Of a stretch of 64,000 nt of DNA, positions 23,981-34,195 are shown in pieces. Under the pieces are notes generated by a model. It saw only the letters and a program-made list of their open reading frames with translations, searched no databases and was not told where the DNA came from. Made by a program: the position numbers and the translations under genes. The DNA is taken from the NCBI GenBank assembly GCA_015680685.1, contig MNCI01002706.1:322057-386056 (forward strand), in the 5' to 3' direction. The stretch's first letter is position 1; every line of letters starts with the position of its first letter. This stretch comes from Gnetum montanum. Its lineage: Eukaryota > Streptophyta > Gnetopsida > Gnetales > Gnetaceae.

Positions 23981-24858
23981 TGATGAGTGGCAAGGTACCC
24001 CTACACTCAACCATACGAATACGAGCATTTCATGCACGATCCGGTCAAACGCCGTAGATGGGCTAGTTGTGGTATCTAGATAGTTACTTGTTGATCGTAG
24101 TTCATTGTCTTCCCACCTGGACTAGTATTTGCTTTGTCACATATGGTTTAGTCTAGAGTGAGGTGTATGATAGGTTCCTAAACTAATGCTACTCCTAGAA
24201 GTAATGGAAAATAATCTTTAATTAAGCTAGGAGGAAAAGGGAGAAAGAGTTATGCTAAGAGGAAATAAGGAGAGAGAATCTAAGCTAGCCTAAGTGCAAT
24301 GAGCATCTATTCCTTAATCATCTGTACACATCTTGGACCTTGTGCACAACTACCACTGGGATTACCAAGGGCATGGCCTAGGTATGCTACGAGGATACCA
24401 AGTAGTCACACCTAAATGCTCATGATTAAGTCATGCTCATTCCACGTTTAAGGAGTTTAGGTTGAAGAGATATTAACTATGAAAGTAATAAATAGAAATA
24501 ACAATTAAATAATTAAACTAAGTGAATGCTGCAATGATGAAGTAATCTCGATCTTTATTTCTGGTCATGTGCATGTCCAAGTATGTCACACTTAAATAAA
24601 GGATGACGTACAATTACAATCATCACACTGCGGGCATGCACTAAGAGAGAGGGTTGAGATAAAAATGACAAAAAGATCCTACACTAAAATTGACTCCTAA
24701 AACTAACTAAAAAAACTCCCTTTCCATGTGCCTTCATGTGTATTTATAGGCTCACATAGGAACCACGATATCGCATATCTGATATCGCTGTTGGATGCGA
24801 TATCGCGTACCTGATATCGTGGGTCCAATATTGCAACCCGATGAATCATGATTCATCA
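23981..24858 (-). mobile_element. LTR between gag and third ORF of two copies
   Basis: This 878-bp LTR reads on the minus strand from TGATGAATCATGATTCATC (24,858) to GCCACTCATCA (23,981). The first 100 bases hold several GATATC palindromes, among them GCGATATCGC, upstream of a TATAAATA box at about 24,740. The polypurine tract GTGGGGGTA lies directly on its right, proving that it is a 3' LTR. The flanks ATTAT and TACCC do not match, so it is not a solo LTR. Confidence 0.85.
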
Positions 24859-25050
24859 TACCCCCACGACTGAATGAAAACTCATCCTCGAGTTAGAATG
24901 AGAACAAGTCCCATTGATTACACAGTGGATAGGTATGGGATTATTGACCAACATGGGATCTATTCATGCCGCAGTGGAGAACTCAATAGAAAAAAATTGG
25001 ACACAACAGGAAAAAATGAAAATTTCTAAAACTACAAAATTGGGTGGAAC

Positions 25051-26650
25051 TCATGTGGTTCCTAGTGGCAGTGGCTCCTCCATGAGTTGCTTTCCCTTGT
25101 CCTGCGCTCCAGGTTTTTGGATGTGATAACATTGAAGTAGTGCTTGGAGTTTCTCCTCTTCAGTTCGAGGGTCTTGTGCCATCCATGCTGATGCTCCAAT
25201 GTTTGATGGAGTCAGCACCTTCCAAGGGCACGGTAGTTGCGGAAACATTGTGTTTGCCTTGACATACCAGCCGCAAACAATCATTGTTCCTCCTCATAGG
25301 CTCTGGCTTTGTCTCTGTACTTCTAAAAATCTATAAGCCTTCAAGCCAAGTCTATTGCGACATCTTTTTGTCCTTGGTAGCTTGCTTTAACCACCTCCAA
25401 TTCAGAATTTGCAACTTCCAACTTCTGCAACATCCTCTTGTGTTCTGCAAATTCTACTTCATACTTGGCATAGGTGGTAGGTACCTATTTCTTGAGCTCT
25501 GTCCTCAAGCGCCCTACTATCAACATAGCTAAATTGGCATACCTTAGATTTGCCAACTCCATGTACTCTGTAAGATCTTGAATTTGCAGGTCCCAGCTCT
25601 TAAGTTCCACCTGGTGGGCAAATGCCTATGTGTCTAATATGGCCAACCAATTAGTGTGTGGTGCACTGAAAGCATTGATGTGGGCCTTGGCCATATGGAT
25701 CTTCTTTTCAATGATTTGTTTATCCATTCCCACCTAGTCTCAGAAGTTCTCTTTTAACTTGTCATGCCACTTGGCCTCATTCTACCATGCGCTTATTGCA
25801 ATGGCCATCTTCTAACAAATGACGTGTACCTCCTCTATTGAGAGGGTTCAATTTTCCCTAGCGAAACAATTCATGTCCTGGTTGATCCTAATCAGCTATT
25901 CTCATAGCCACTAAAAATTTTCTTTGAGAATGTTCTTTCGTTTCTCCACAGAGGTCAACCAATGATTGTCAACAATAAGTTATTTTTTTTCTTCTTGTAA
26001 GGCCTTGAGTGCCTTGGTGTGCACGTAAGTTTGCACTTGTGTCATGGAGGCATTCTAGTCGGCCTTCCCTTTTTCCTCTACCACCTTTTTATTTTCTACC
26101 AGCAATTTGTTGAGTTGGTCTATCCTGAAGGTGTCCAGCTGGTCCGCGAGAATGAATTGAGAGGGATCCCACTGCGCTGTTTGTAGGGTTACAAGCCTTT
26201 CTTGTAGTCTTGCAACTTCTGCTTCTACGTGCTTAGCCCTTATTTCTGTCATGACTAGCTTTCCTTTGGTAAAGATGAGGTCTGATTGTGCTATTGTAAC
26301 ATCTTGTGGGATGTCAAACAACGACGTCATTACCTGTCCTGTTTGCAGTAATCGATCAAGTACATCTTCATGCTCCACAAGAGTCATTGAGGGACTGGCC
26401 AGAGTTTAAGCATCCCATGCTCCTATGAAATCTGTCGGTGGCACAACAAGGATGTTAAAATATTTCTTAATGTGGTTTGTGACCACCTCTGCGGCTCCCA
26501 CTACATCCTAGTGCTGCATGACCACCACTATGGACCCTTCACTAGTCTCTAGTTACACCTGAAAGGATGCAGCATTTCCTAAAATTTGTTGCAACTAATA
26601 ACTCTCCTCTCCTCCTGTCTGAATGGACACCTCACCCCTTGCATGATCTA
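25051..26650 (-). pseudogene. Third ORF, second minus-strand copy
   Basis: This copy gives the longest uninterrupted stretches of the unknown protein: 26,055-26,387 (110 codons, with EHEDVLDRLLQTGQ and a Leu/Glu-rich helix) and 25,051-25,284 (WYVKANTMFPQLPCPW, EEEKLQALLQCYHI, ending EEPLPLGTT and stop). Between them lies the ELANLRYANLAML module near 25,540. Compared with the other copies it keeps TGG where they have TAG in the sequence before NTMFPQLP. Stops remain elsewhere, such as TAG at 25,734-25,736. The N-terminal part is missing. Confidence 0.65.
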
Positions 26651-26658
26651 CAAAGATA

Positions 26659-27020
26659 GTGGACCCCTACACTCAACCATACGAATACGAGTGTTTCACG
26701 CACAATCCGGTTGAACTCCGCAAATGAGCTAGTTGTGGTATCTAGATAGTTACTCGTTGATCGCAGTTCATTGTCTTTTCACCTAGACTAGTAGATGCTT
26801 TGTCACGTATGGTTTAGTCTAGAGTGAGGTGTATGATATGTTCCTAAGCTAATGCTACTCCTGAAGGTAATGGAAAATATCTTTAATTAAGCTAAGAGGA
26901 AAAGGGAGAGAGAATCTAAACTAGCCTAAGTGTGATGAGCATCTGTTCCTTAATCATCCGTACACATCTTGGACCTCGTGCATGACTACTACTGGGATTA
27001 CCAAGCACAGATCCTAGGTA
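26659..27020 (-). mobile_element. Partial LTR (R-U5 part)
   Basis: The first 360 bases closely match the second half of the LTR at 23,981-24,858 (shared CTCAACCATACGAATACGAG, GGTTTAGTCTAGAGTGAGG and TAATCATC-GTACACATCTTGG). The last 15 bases of the LTR and all of U3 are absent. It is joined on the left directly to third-ORF sequence, showing an internal deletion. Confidence 0.75.
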
Positions 27021-27639
27021 TGCTAAGGGAAAAAAACTAAGAAAAATGAAGTTTAGATAAAGCTAGAAAAGCCTAGAATAATGGGGAATTCTTGAAGAGG
27101 GCTTGGAATATATGGTGAATGGAGATTCATAGGAGATTTATGTGCTAAGGAATGTAACAACTGGATTTTTCATGGTGGACAACATAAGGTTTGAAAGTGA
27201 AATGGCTAAGGGATAAGGAGTTTGGCTATCCCAACCTAAGTTGTCATGGTAATCCCTTAGTTACCATGATCACAACTTAGCCTAAGTGTAACTAACTAAT
27301 GAGACAAGGTATCAAAGTGTTATAAGTTACACATAAAACACTAATCCTTGGCTATGTTTGTGATCATAAATGGAACCAAAAAGAATACTAGAAGGAGAAG
27401 CATCCTATCCATGAAATAAGTGACCACGAGAGGGAAGGGACCAGCAACCACAACCACCCCAAAAAGGAGAAGCATAAATGCATGCAACAAGACCTCTTTG
27501 GGAGGAGCCCAAAGTGTAATTTGTCCATCAGATTTCCATAATAGAAATAGGCCAATCCAAGTGAGATGAGGTACCACAACCTAAACCAAAATTGAAGGTC
27601 ACCTTGACCAAGGCCTACTTAAGGCAAATTCATACCAAG
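27021..27639. other. Unassigned sequence between two retroelement parts
   Basis: I see no gene. Open frames such as 27,341-27,577 are compositional. The sequence may be the remains of the spacer after integrase of the plus-strand copy to the right, but I could match it to the full copy only from about 27,640 onward. Confidence 0.4.
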
Positions 27640-27779
27640 GAGGTCCAAAGTGCAATTTTGAATAACTTAACTTTGGTTTCTTCTTGGACATGGCACCAAA
27701 AGAGGTAAAAACTTAACTACAAACCTCTCCCATGTGGCCTATTCTCACTTTTAGTGGGGAGTGATACATGGAAGAGACA

Positions 27780-29322
27780 TACCTCTTCTAGAACAACAAA
27801 TAAGCAAATGCCACAATCAAGATCAAGGACATCAGTGTGTTCTATTTGGTTGAGGCCATTTCTAAGGTCCCCTAGTTACCTAATATTGGGATAACTTTGG
27901 TGAAGATTTCAATGTAGGAAAATCCATATGTCAAGAAGAAGTGGGTCCAACGATGCTATGAAGTGGACCGTAAGGAATATAGTGCACTCACCAATGCAAA
28001 GAGGGTCTATTTCAAGATGGAGACCTACCACCTAAACCCAACAATGAGGCCAAGCAAAATCACTACCTTCTCTACCCATGTGTGTACCACTCTAAGCAAA
28101 AAGTTCCCAATCAACCTTCCACATCTCATATTCCTGGAAATTGAGAAAAAGTTCAAAGAGAATGATCATGGGAGGAAGACACTCCCCTTTCCTTGCCTCA
28201 TTAGAAAACTTTACATAAGGTGAGGGATATCTCATTACACCAATGACACCCTTTGTCATGCTCCTACCACATCCTAGTAGGAGATGATAAAAGATAATGC
28301 ATCCACCAAGTGGCAAGAAGAGGTGCGGCCACCACCCCCACCACCTACTCAAGAAACAATAGCAGAGGCTTGTGCTACAACCAAGAGCATTAAAAAGCTT
28401 CATGAGCAACTCCTACAATAGCAATAAGAGGGACCAAGTGGTGGGAAACCTTTAGTCTACCAGCTAGCTTTGAGCCATCTCAATGAAGTAACCCAAACAA
28501 TAAGCTAGCTAGAGGAGACTACACCACTATTTTTCACATAGAGAATGTAGGCATCCACAAGGTCAAATCCAAGCACCCAGGAAGTGATAATGTCTATCCT
28601 TGGGCAACAACAATTCCCAGAGATCTCTAGGAATGTCACCACTTTCTCAATGTGCCTAGAGAAGGGGAAGGAGCTAACTATCCTAGTGATGTAGCACCAT
28701 AGATAAGAAATAGTAGTAAAGGTGGTGGTTGATCATGTGGCATAGGCCTTGAATGCTCCTACGACAGTTGTGCTAGACATTACTACACTTCAAGATGTGT
28801 AGATGTCCTCAAGAGCAAGCAGTGGAAGGCTGAGTGCAACCCAATAAGAAGAGGTGTTGGACCAACTGGTGGGAACCAGGCAACCACTTCCAGAGATCTT
28901 TGATCTCCTAGATAACATCATTACCACCCATTCAAAGCTACTAAACACTAAGGGCAAGCTCATCATCGCTAATGCGTAACTTGAGATAGCCACAACCAAA
29001 AATCGAAGGTTGGCTCCCAAATTTATGGAATTAAGAGCTTGCTTAGCTGATCTCGTCATTCTCAACCAAGTAGTAACAAGGAATGAATCTTTCTTATAGC
29101 TTTAAAACAGACTTAAATAGGCTAAGAATGCAAAGGAATGGTGGTCTTTGACACATCTTTATCGAAGGCTCTAGCCTACAACACCAATAAGGACTTGTCA
29201 TAAGTCTATAGAGAGAACCTAGCTCTGACCAAGGACATTCATTACCTGCAAAATGTTAAGGCATAAAAGGACCAAATGGTGGAATTTGTGTGACAACAGC
29301 ATGAGCAGCTTGCCAGGGTAAA
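27780..29322 (+). pseudogene. Third ORF, N-terminal part, plus-strand copy
   Basis: This is the same unknown protein as at 12,600-15,004. It contains CYEVDRKEYSALTNAKRVYF in a frame open from 27,963 to 28,223, then a Pro-run linker (PPPPPPTQET near 28,340), FPEISRNVTTFSMCLEKG near 28,620 and EEVLDQLVGTRQPLPEIFDLL near 28,850. It is interrupted after LARVN by a solo LTR with a GTAAA duplication and resumes at 30,146. Stops are present, but the frame is clearer than in the full-length copy. Confidence 0.65.
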
Positions 29323-30150
29323 TGATGGGATGCGATATCACGGTCGTCGTGATCCTGCATCCCTCGCGATCTCGCATATGCAATATCGCGTCGTCCCCTG
29401 CGATATCGCGGTGCGTCGTCATATCTATAAATAAGAGGCGGCTCTCCCTTTTTTCCATCCTAGGCTTAGACCATAGTGAAACTTTGGCAGATTGATCACT
29501 CCAAAGATAGAATATTTTCCATGTGCCCACAGTATGAGTCCTAAGTGAATGGATCTTTATTCGAGCAAATATTGTACCTGAACACAAGTTTTTGTACAGA
29601 AATAAAGACGAACTTCTTGGATAAACCTTGTAGTGCATGGAATAGGCTAATTAGGATTTTATTTATTTTTATTTACTGTTTTCCATTTAAATGCTTTATT
29701 AGGAATTAAATCTTTCTCAACCCTTCTCTCCTAGTTAAGTGCCTTAGTACGACCGCTTCGAGCACGTGCGTTACGCGTGGTGATCCCAACAATGACTAGC
29801 ATTTGGTAACCACGATTGCATTGGTTCAGGGTGTGAACAGTAAGTGGGAATGGATGCTGACGCTAGGTTAATTCAGACTTAGTTAGTTAGTTAGAGTTAG
29901 TAATTAGTCTCTTCAACCCTTCACCTCTCAACATAGGAGATAAAACAAAAATAGCTATAAAAATCATATACCTCAAACTTACTTAACCATACACCGTGAC
30001 AAATACAAGTCTAGGAAGACAACGAATAATTAACCTTAAGTGTTCCATGAGGCGTGTAGGCACTTAGTCTATGGAGTTCGACCAGATCATGTGTGTTACG
30101 CTCGTATTCGTATGGTTGAGTGTAGGGGTACCTCACCACTCATCAGTAAA
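29318..30150 (+). mobile_element. Solo LTR with GTAAA target duplication
   Basis: The LTR occupies 29,323-30,145 (823 bp), from TGATGGGATGCG to CACTCATCA. It is flanked by GTAAA at 29,318-29,322 and GTAAA at 30,146-30,150. The first 100 bases are rich in GATATC, GCGATATCGC and related palindromes; a TATAAATA-like box lies near 29,424. It has no internal region, so the rest was removed by recombination between its LTRs. It has kept more CpG than neighbouring copies, so it is probably younger. Confidence 0.93.
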
Positions 30151-31081
30151 CATGGATTTAAGGAGGTTGCTTACTGAGAATCGTAATCTCTTGATGGAGG
30201 AAGTTTGTGCACTTTGCCAGAAAATGACCATTGAGATAGCCACTTGGAAGAATGAGGCCCTAAATTTTGAACAAGTAAAGAATTACTATAGGGACTAAGT
30301 TAGACTCCTCGAAGAAGTCAATGAAAAAGAAATTCAACTAGCCAAGGCAAAAATGAACGAGGCCCTTCAACAACTCCAACAAAGAGGCAACATGTGGCAA
30401 CCCATCTTTGATGGACTACACACCTACAACAAAGCTTAAATCCACCTAAAGGAGTTGCAAATCAAGGAGATGAATGAATACATGGAGTTAGCCAACCTCT
30501 GCTATGCAAACTTGGCAATGCTGACTGCCATACATCCCTGATTAAAGCTAGAAAAACAAGTGGTTAGCTCATGCCTCCTATATGAGGTAGAGTTCAAGCA
30601 CCATAAGGACACAAAGAAAAAGCTAGAAACAACTAACACCAAGCTTGAAGTTCTCAAGGCTCGATTCATAGATCAACAATCAGTCACTGAGAACTTGGCC
30701 AAAAGAATGAACAATTACTAGGAGCTAAAGAACCTTGTCAAGACTTTTGACATCAAACGCAAATAATTCGCTGCCTAGTTCATGAATGTCAAGGAGTTGT
30801 TCCTAGCCATGCCTTTTCCGTGGGATGTTCCTATACTAGCTCACATCAATGATGCCGCATGGACTATGTACAATCCCTGGAGTAAAGAGGAGAAGATGAA
30901 GGCATTGCTAGATGCCTTCCATCTTCCACTAGAAGTAGCAGCTACAATAAGACAACCACAACAATAACCTCAACCTCAACCACCACAACCAACTCAACCT
31001 CAACCACCACCACCATGGGCACTGGAGGCTAGAGAAAGTTCTTCAGCACCTCAGGAGCCTCCACCTCCTAGCATTGTCTAA
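30151..31081 (+). pseudogene. Third ORF, C-terminal part, plus-strand copy
   Basis: The unknown protein continues after the solo LTR: LLTENRNLLMEEVCALCQKM, then MWQPIFDGLHTYNKA, then ELANLCYANLAML, then NVKELFLAMPFPWDVP and WSKEEKMKALLDAFHLP (open from 30,782 to 30,967), a Pro/Gln-rich stretch and the C terminus QEPPPPSIV followed by TAA at 31,079-31,081. In-frame stops at 30,296-30,298, 30,764-30,766 and 30,776-30,778 are at the same positions as in the full-length copy. Confidence 0.65.
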
Positions 31082-31303
31082 TCTTCTTTTCATCTTCGAC
31101 CATCAGAGGATCTCCAACTGTCCAGTTTTACAAGGATGTTGAATTTTGTTTTCCTGAACATCCATTTTTGTAATCATTGTAAATCTGTACAATCAAGCAC
31201 TTAGAGTAGTTAGTAAGTCAATTTGTCTATGGTTCCACACCTTCCCAATTTTGTAAGAAGCTCGATCCTACTTTTGTTCACTCAAGGATGAGTTTTCACT
31301 TAG

Positions 31304-31314
31304 TTGTGGAGGTA
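31304..31314 (+). promoter_or_regulatory. Polypurine tract
   Basis: GTTGTGGAGGTA immediately precedes the LTR start TGATAAATCG, matching the tract before the LTRs at 15,238 and 15,578. Confidence 0.55.
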
Positions 31315-32155
31315 TGATAAATCGTACAAGTTAGGCTGTGTCAACAGGCATACGTCAATGCATCCCTGTCAATGCATGAGTTGATGCGTTGACGCATATG
31401 TGTTAACGTGGTGTTTATCTTTACCTATATAAATGCATGCATCCACCGCATTTATGGCACCATTGATTCAATAACATAACAAAGTTCTTGCAGTTTGTTC
31501 CCATAACAATTAGAATATTTTCTAAGTGCCCACAGTAGCATTCAAGGATTGTACGAATCCTTATTCAAGCACCAATGTACTTGAACACATTGATGTGACG
31601 ACAATAAAGACAAGATTCTTGAAATACCTTGTAGCACTTGGAATAGCTTAATGTTTACTATTTATGCACTTTAAATTCATGTTCTTAATTAAATAATTAA
31701 TTAATACACATAAGTACGACTACCTCAAGCATACCGTTAATGCTTGGTAATCCCAACAATGTTATCGCTTGGTACAACCAGTAGCCTAACACTTGGTAAC
31801 CCAATAGTGTCATAATGAGTTCAAGATGTGTACAGAAGGTGGGCTTGGATACTTATGTTAGGCAATAGACTAAGACATTAGATAGTTACTTAGATTAGAA
31901 CACACTTAATTACTTTATTTCACACTTAGGATAATTAGAATAAAATATAAAAATTAACAAATCATGTGCCTTGGCTCTCACTTAACCATACACTTGCACC
32001 TACACAAGTGAAGTTGAGAAGACAACAATCACATCCATAGGTCACTATCTTTACCGCTAGTATTTGGAGAGCTAAAGTCCACAGAATTCAACTGGATCGC
32101 TAGTGAACACTTGTGATTCATATGGTTGGGCATAGGAACTACTCGCCACTCATCA
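31315..32155 (+). mobile_element. 3' LTR of the plus-strand copy
   Basis: This 841-bp LTR runs from TGATAAATCGTAC to GCCACTCATCA. U3 contains GTCAATGCAT, GTTGAC and GTTAAC motifs in place of the GATATC set. The TATATAAA box is at about 31,424. The second half has three copies of the CTTGGTAAYCC-type repeat. The right flank is CTAGC. Confidence 0.88.
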
Positions 32156-32589
32156 CTAGCCAATATTAAAACTAAACTATAGAATAAAAAATAATGATGC
32201 CTTATTCTCTAAAATGAGGTAAAATGTGTTACAGAGGAACTAGTGGCAAAAAGGTGGCACATGTAGCAAAGACAAAGAATGTCCATAAGTTAAGAAAAAC
32301 TCTAAGTTGTAGATGTTGAAGGAACTCCTCCCTCACTTGCAAAAAGTGTCAATCCCCTCAAGCTTATTTCTAGGAAAATTCCAATTTTCTCCTCCTCCAA
32401 ACCACCTCCAAACTCATCTTTTGTAATATATTCTTGCAATAATGAAGATGAGCCTTTGACCAAAAATTTAATACCCAAATTTTACTAAGTGTTGTATTAC
32501 TCCATAATAATGAAATGATATTCTTGTATATATGTCTCGGGATGTACCTATAGTCAAAACAAACTCTTCAGAAAGCCCACAAGAAATGG

Positions 32590-32700
32590 CTCAAGTAGTT
32601 AGCTCATTGTTTGATAAGGATTTGTAGGCAAAAAGTTATCAATTCAAATCACACTTAAGGCATAGTTATATTCCTCTCTAATTCTTCTAACGTCTCATGT
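32590..32700 (+). mobile_element. SINE-like fragment (tRNA-derived head)
   Basis: GGCTCAAGTAGTTAGCTCATTG resembles a polymerase III box A and, 45 bases on, AATTCAAATCACAC resembles box B. No clear tail or duplication was seen. Confidence 0.45.
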
Positions 32701-33014
32701 TGGCTATGTGTTGGAATGTATTATATTCAAATTATTATAGAATCCACCCACCCTTTCTTCAATAAACACTTCACAAATATGCTTCATCAATTAAAGGAAA
32801 TTGTTAAAGTTCTAAACTTAAACCTATGTTGTAATTGTGTAAAACAATTAATTAAAACACATTAGTTACTTCTAAAGAAACGAATGCAACCTAAACTAGA
32901 AAAGTGATGATGTTTCAAAACTAATTTATGCAAAGTGTTGTGTACATCTATGCATATGAATACATAAGGGGCATGTCAAAATGAAATTTTCTTTTGCCAA
33001 TGTTTGCCCCAAGA

Positions 33015-33110
33015 CATATAGTCAACTTAGAACTTTATAAATCAATATTGCCTACTAGAATCAAACCCATATAGCATCATATCATTATGCTAATACCTCA
33101 TTGTTTGTGA
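33015..33110 (-). mobile_element. SINE-like fragment (tRNA-derived head)
   Basis: On the minus strand, AACAATGAGGTATTAGCATAATG (box A region) is followed by GGGTTTGATTCTAG (box B). The same head occurs at 58,938 on the plus strand and at 35,607 on the minus strand. Confidence 0.55.
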
Positions 33111-33939
33111 ATATGAGTATATACATTGTGATAAACTGAAAGAAAATGTGATTCTTAGTAATATGATACTCGCAGGTATTGGACAAAATCCAAACTATTC
33201 CATGCCATCTCCAGTCATAGGGTATTTTTCACCAATTTTCTAGCAGAAAAACAATCTACATTTTTTTTTAAAGTACTGTGGTACCTTCACTAAAGCAACA
33301 ATTAGGAAGATGACCCAAAGATGTCTAAACATATAAGAAAGAAAATGAATGAATAATGAAGATAAAGTTCAATGAAAATAGTTCCCTCACTAGTGTGAAC
33401 ATGAACTACATAAAGTAGTGTAGTCAACTATAATTGTGAAATAGCACCCCAGCACAATTGAGTCAAGTACAAGATCGCAAATTTGACCTTTAACACATGT
33501 TAACTAGCCTAAGAGCAAGTGCAATGCAAAAGTTACTAGCTACATCATAGAAATAATTAGTTACATTAAAAAGCACCTAAAATTCTTTCAATTTACAGAT
33601 GTACCTCTATGTTATTAACAATTCTTTAACACAAAAGTGTGATGAACTATTTTTGTAATACAAGTAAAAATTAATATATTAAAGTCATCACTACTCATTC
33701 TACCAAACAATGTCCTAGAAAGATCAATAGAAGAGCGTGCAATCTCTATTCACATAGTTATACCCAAGCTTGTGAAACACCTTACCAACACTTCTATGCA
33801 AACAAAAGTGTTTTACAAAATTAGTTAATCAATTAATATTCTCATATGGTATTTTAGATGGTTTGGGCATGCATAAAGATTAATTAATTAACTTATTAGA
33901 AATGGGGTTGTTAAAACCATGAAATAATTGTAATATAGA

Positions 33940-34195
33940 TACACCTCAAGATATATAGTACAATTAAAACAACGAGATACTAGCCTACTAACAAGACACT
34001 TAAATTGAAAGCTCCATGTCATGGGTTTGATTTCGATAGACCATGTTGAGTTATATAAAAGTTCTAAGTGAACTATATATCTTGAGGTGTACCTATGTTT
34101 TACTTATTTCAGGTTCCAACACCCCCATTCAAAACTTTATAACTCAACATTGCCCACCAAAATCAAACCCATGACTTAGAGCTTTCAAATCAAAA
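33940..34195 (+). mobile_element. Inverted cluster of SINE fragments
   Basis: A plus-strand SINE head (AACAACGAGATACTAGCC, box B GGGTTTGATTTCG, body to about 34,110) is followed by a minus-strand piece whose reverse reads GGGTTTGATTTTGGTGGGC. The end motif CTATATATCTTGAGGTGTACC (34,073-34,093) also occurs inverted at 33,943-33,963, so the plus-strand unit lies between oppositely oriented fragments. Confidence 0.5.

Larger units (their letters stand above)
23981..27020 (-). mobile_element. Second minus-strand Athila-like copy, inserted in gag
   Basis: This copy consists of a 3' LTR (23,981-24,858), a polypurine tract, the third ORF (25,051 to about 26,650) and then, without gag or pol, the 3' part of a 5' LTR (about 26,659-27,020) cut at both ends. 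The LTR lies inside gag of the neighbouring copy in the same orientation. The right end is lost, so no target duplication can be checked. Confidence 0.7.
27640..32155 (+). mobile_element. 3' half of a plus-strand Athila-like copy
   Basis: This contains the end of the spacer after integrase, the third ORF (27,780-31,081, split by a solo LTR at 29,323-30,145), the polypurine tract at 31,304-31,314 and a 3' LTR (31,315-32,155). It could be the other end of the copy that starts at 16,513, because both LTRs share extra repeats in the second half. However, the flanks GAACA (16,508-16,512) and CTAGC (32,156-32,160) do not match, so it may be a different insertion. Confidence 0.7.

Noticed and set aside
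23981-24858. Solo LTR
   Set aside because: The flanks do not match, and a polypurine tract plus third ORF lie directly beside it.
16513-32155. Treating the LTRs at 16,513 and 31,315 as the two ends of one element
   Set aside because: The 5-base flanks differ (GAACA and CTAGC) and the U3 parts are unlike. They may be related, but one insertion cannot be shown.
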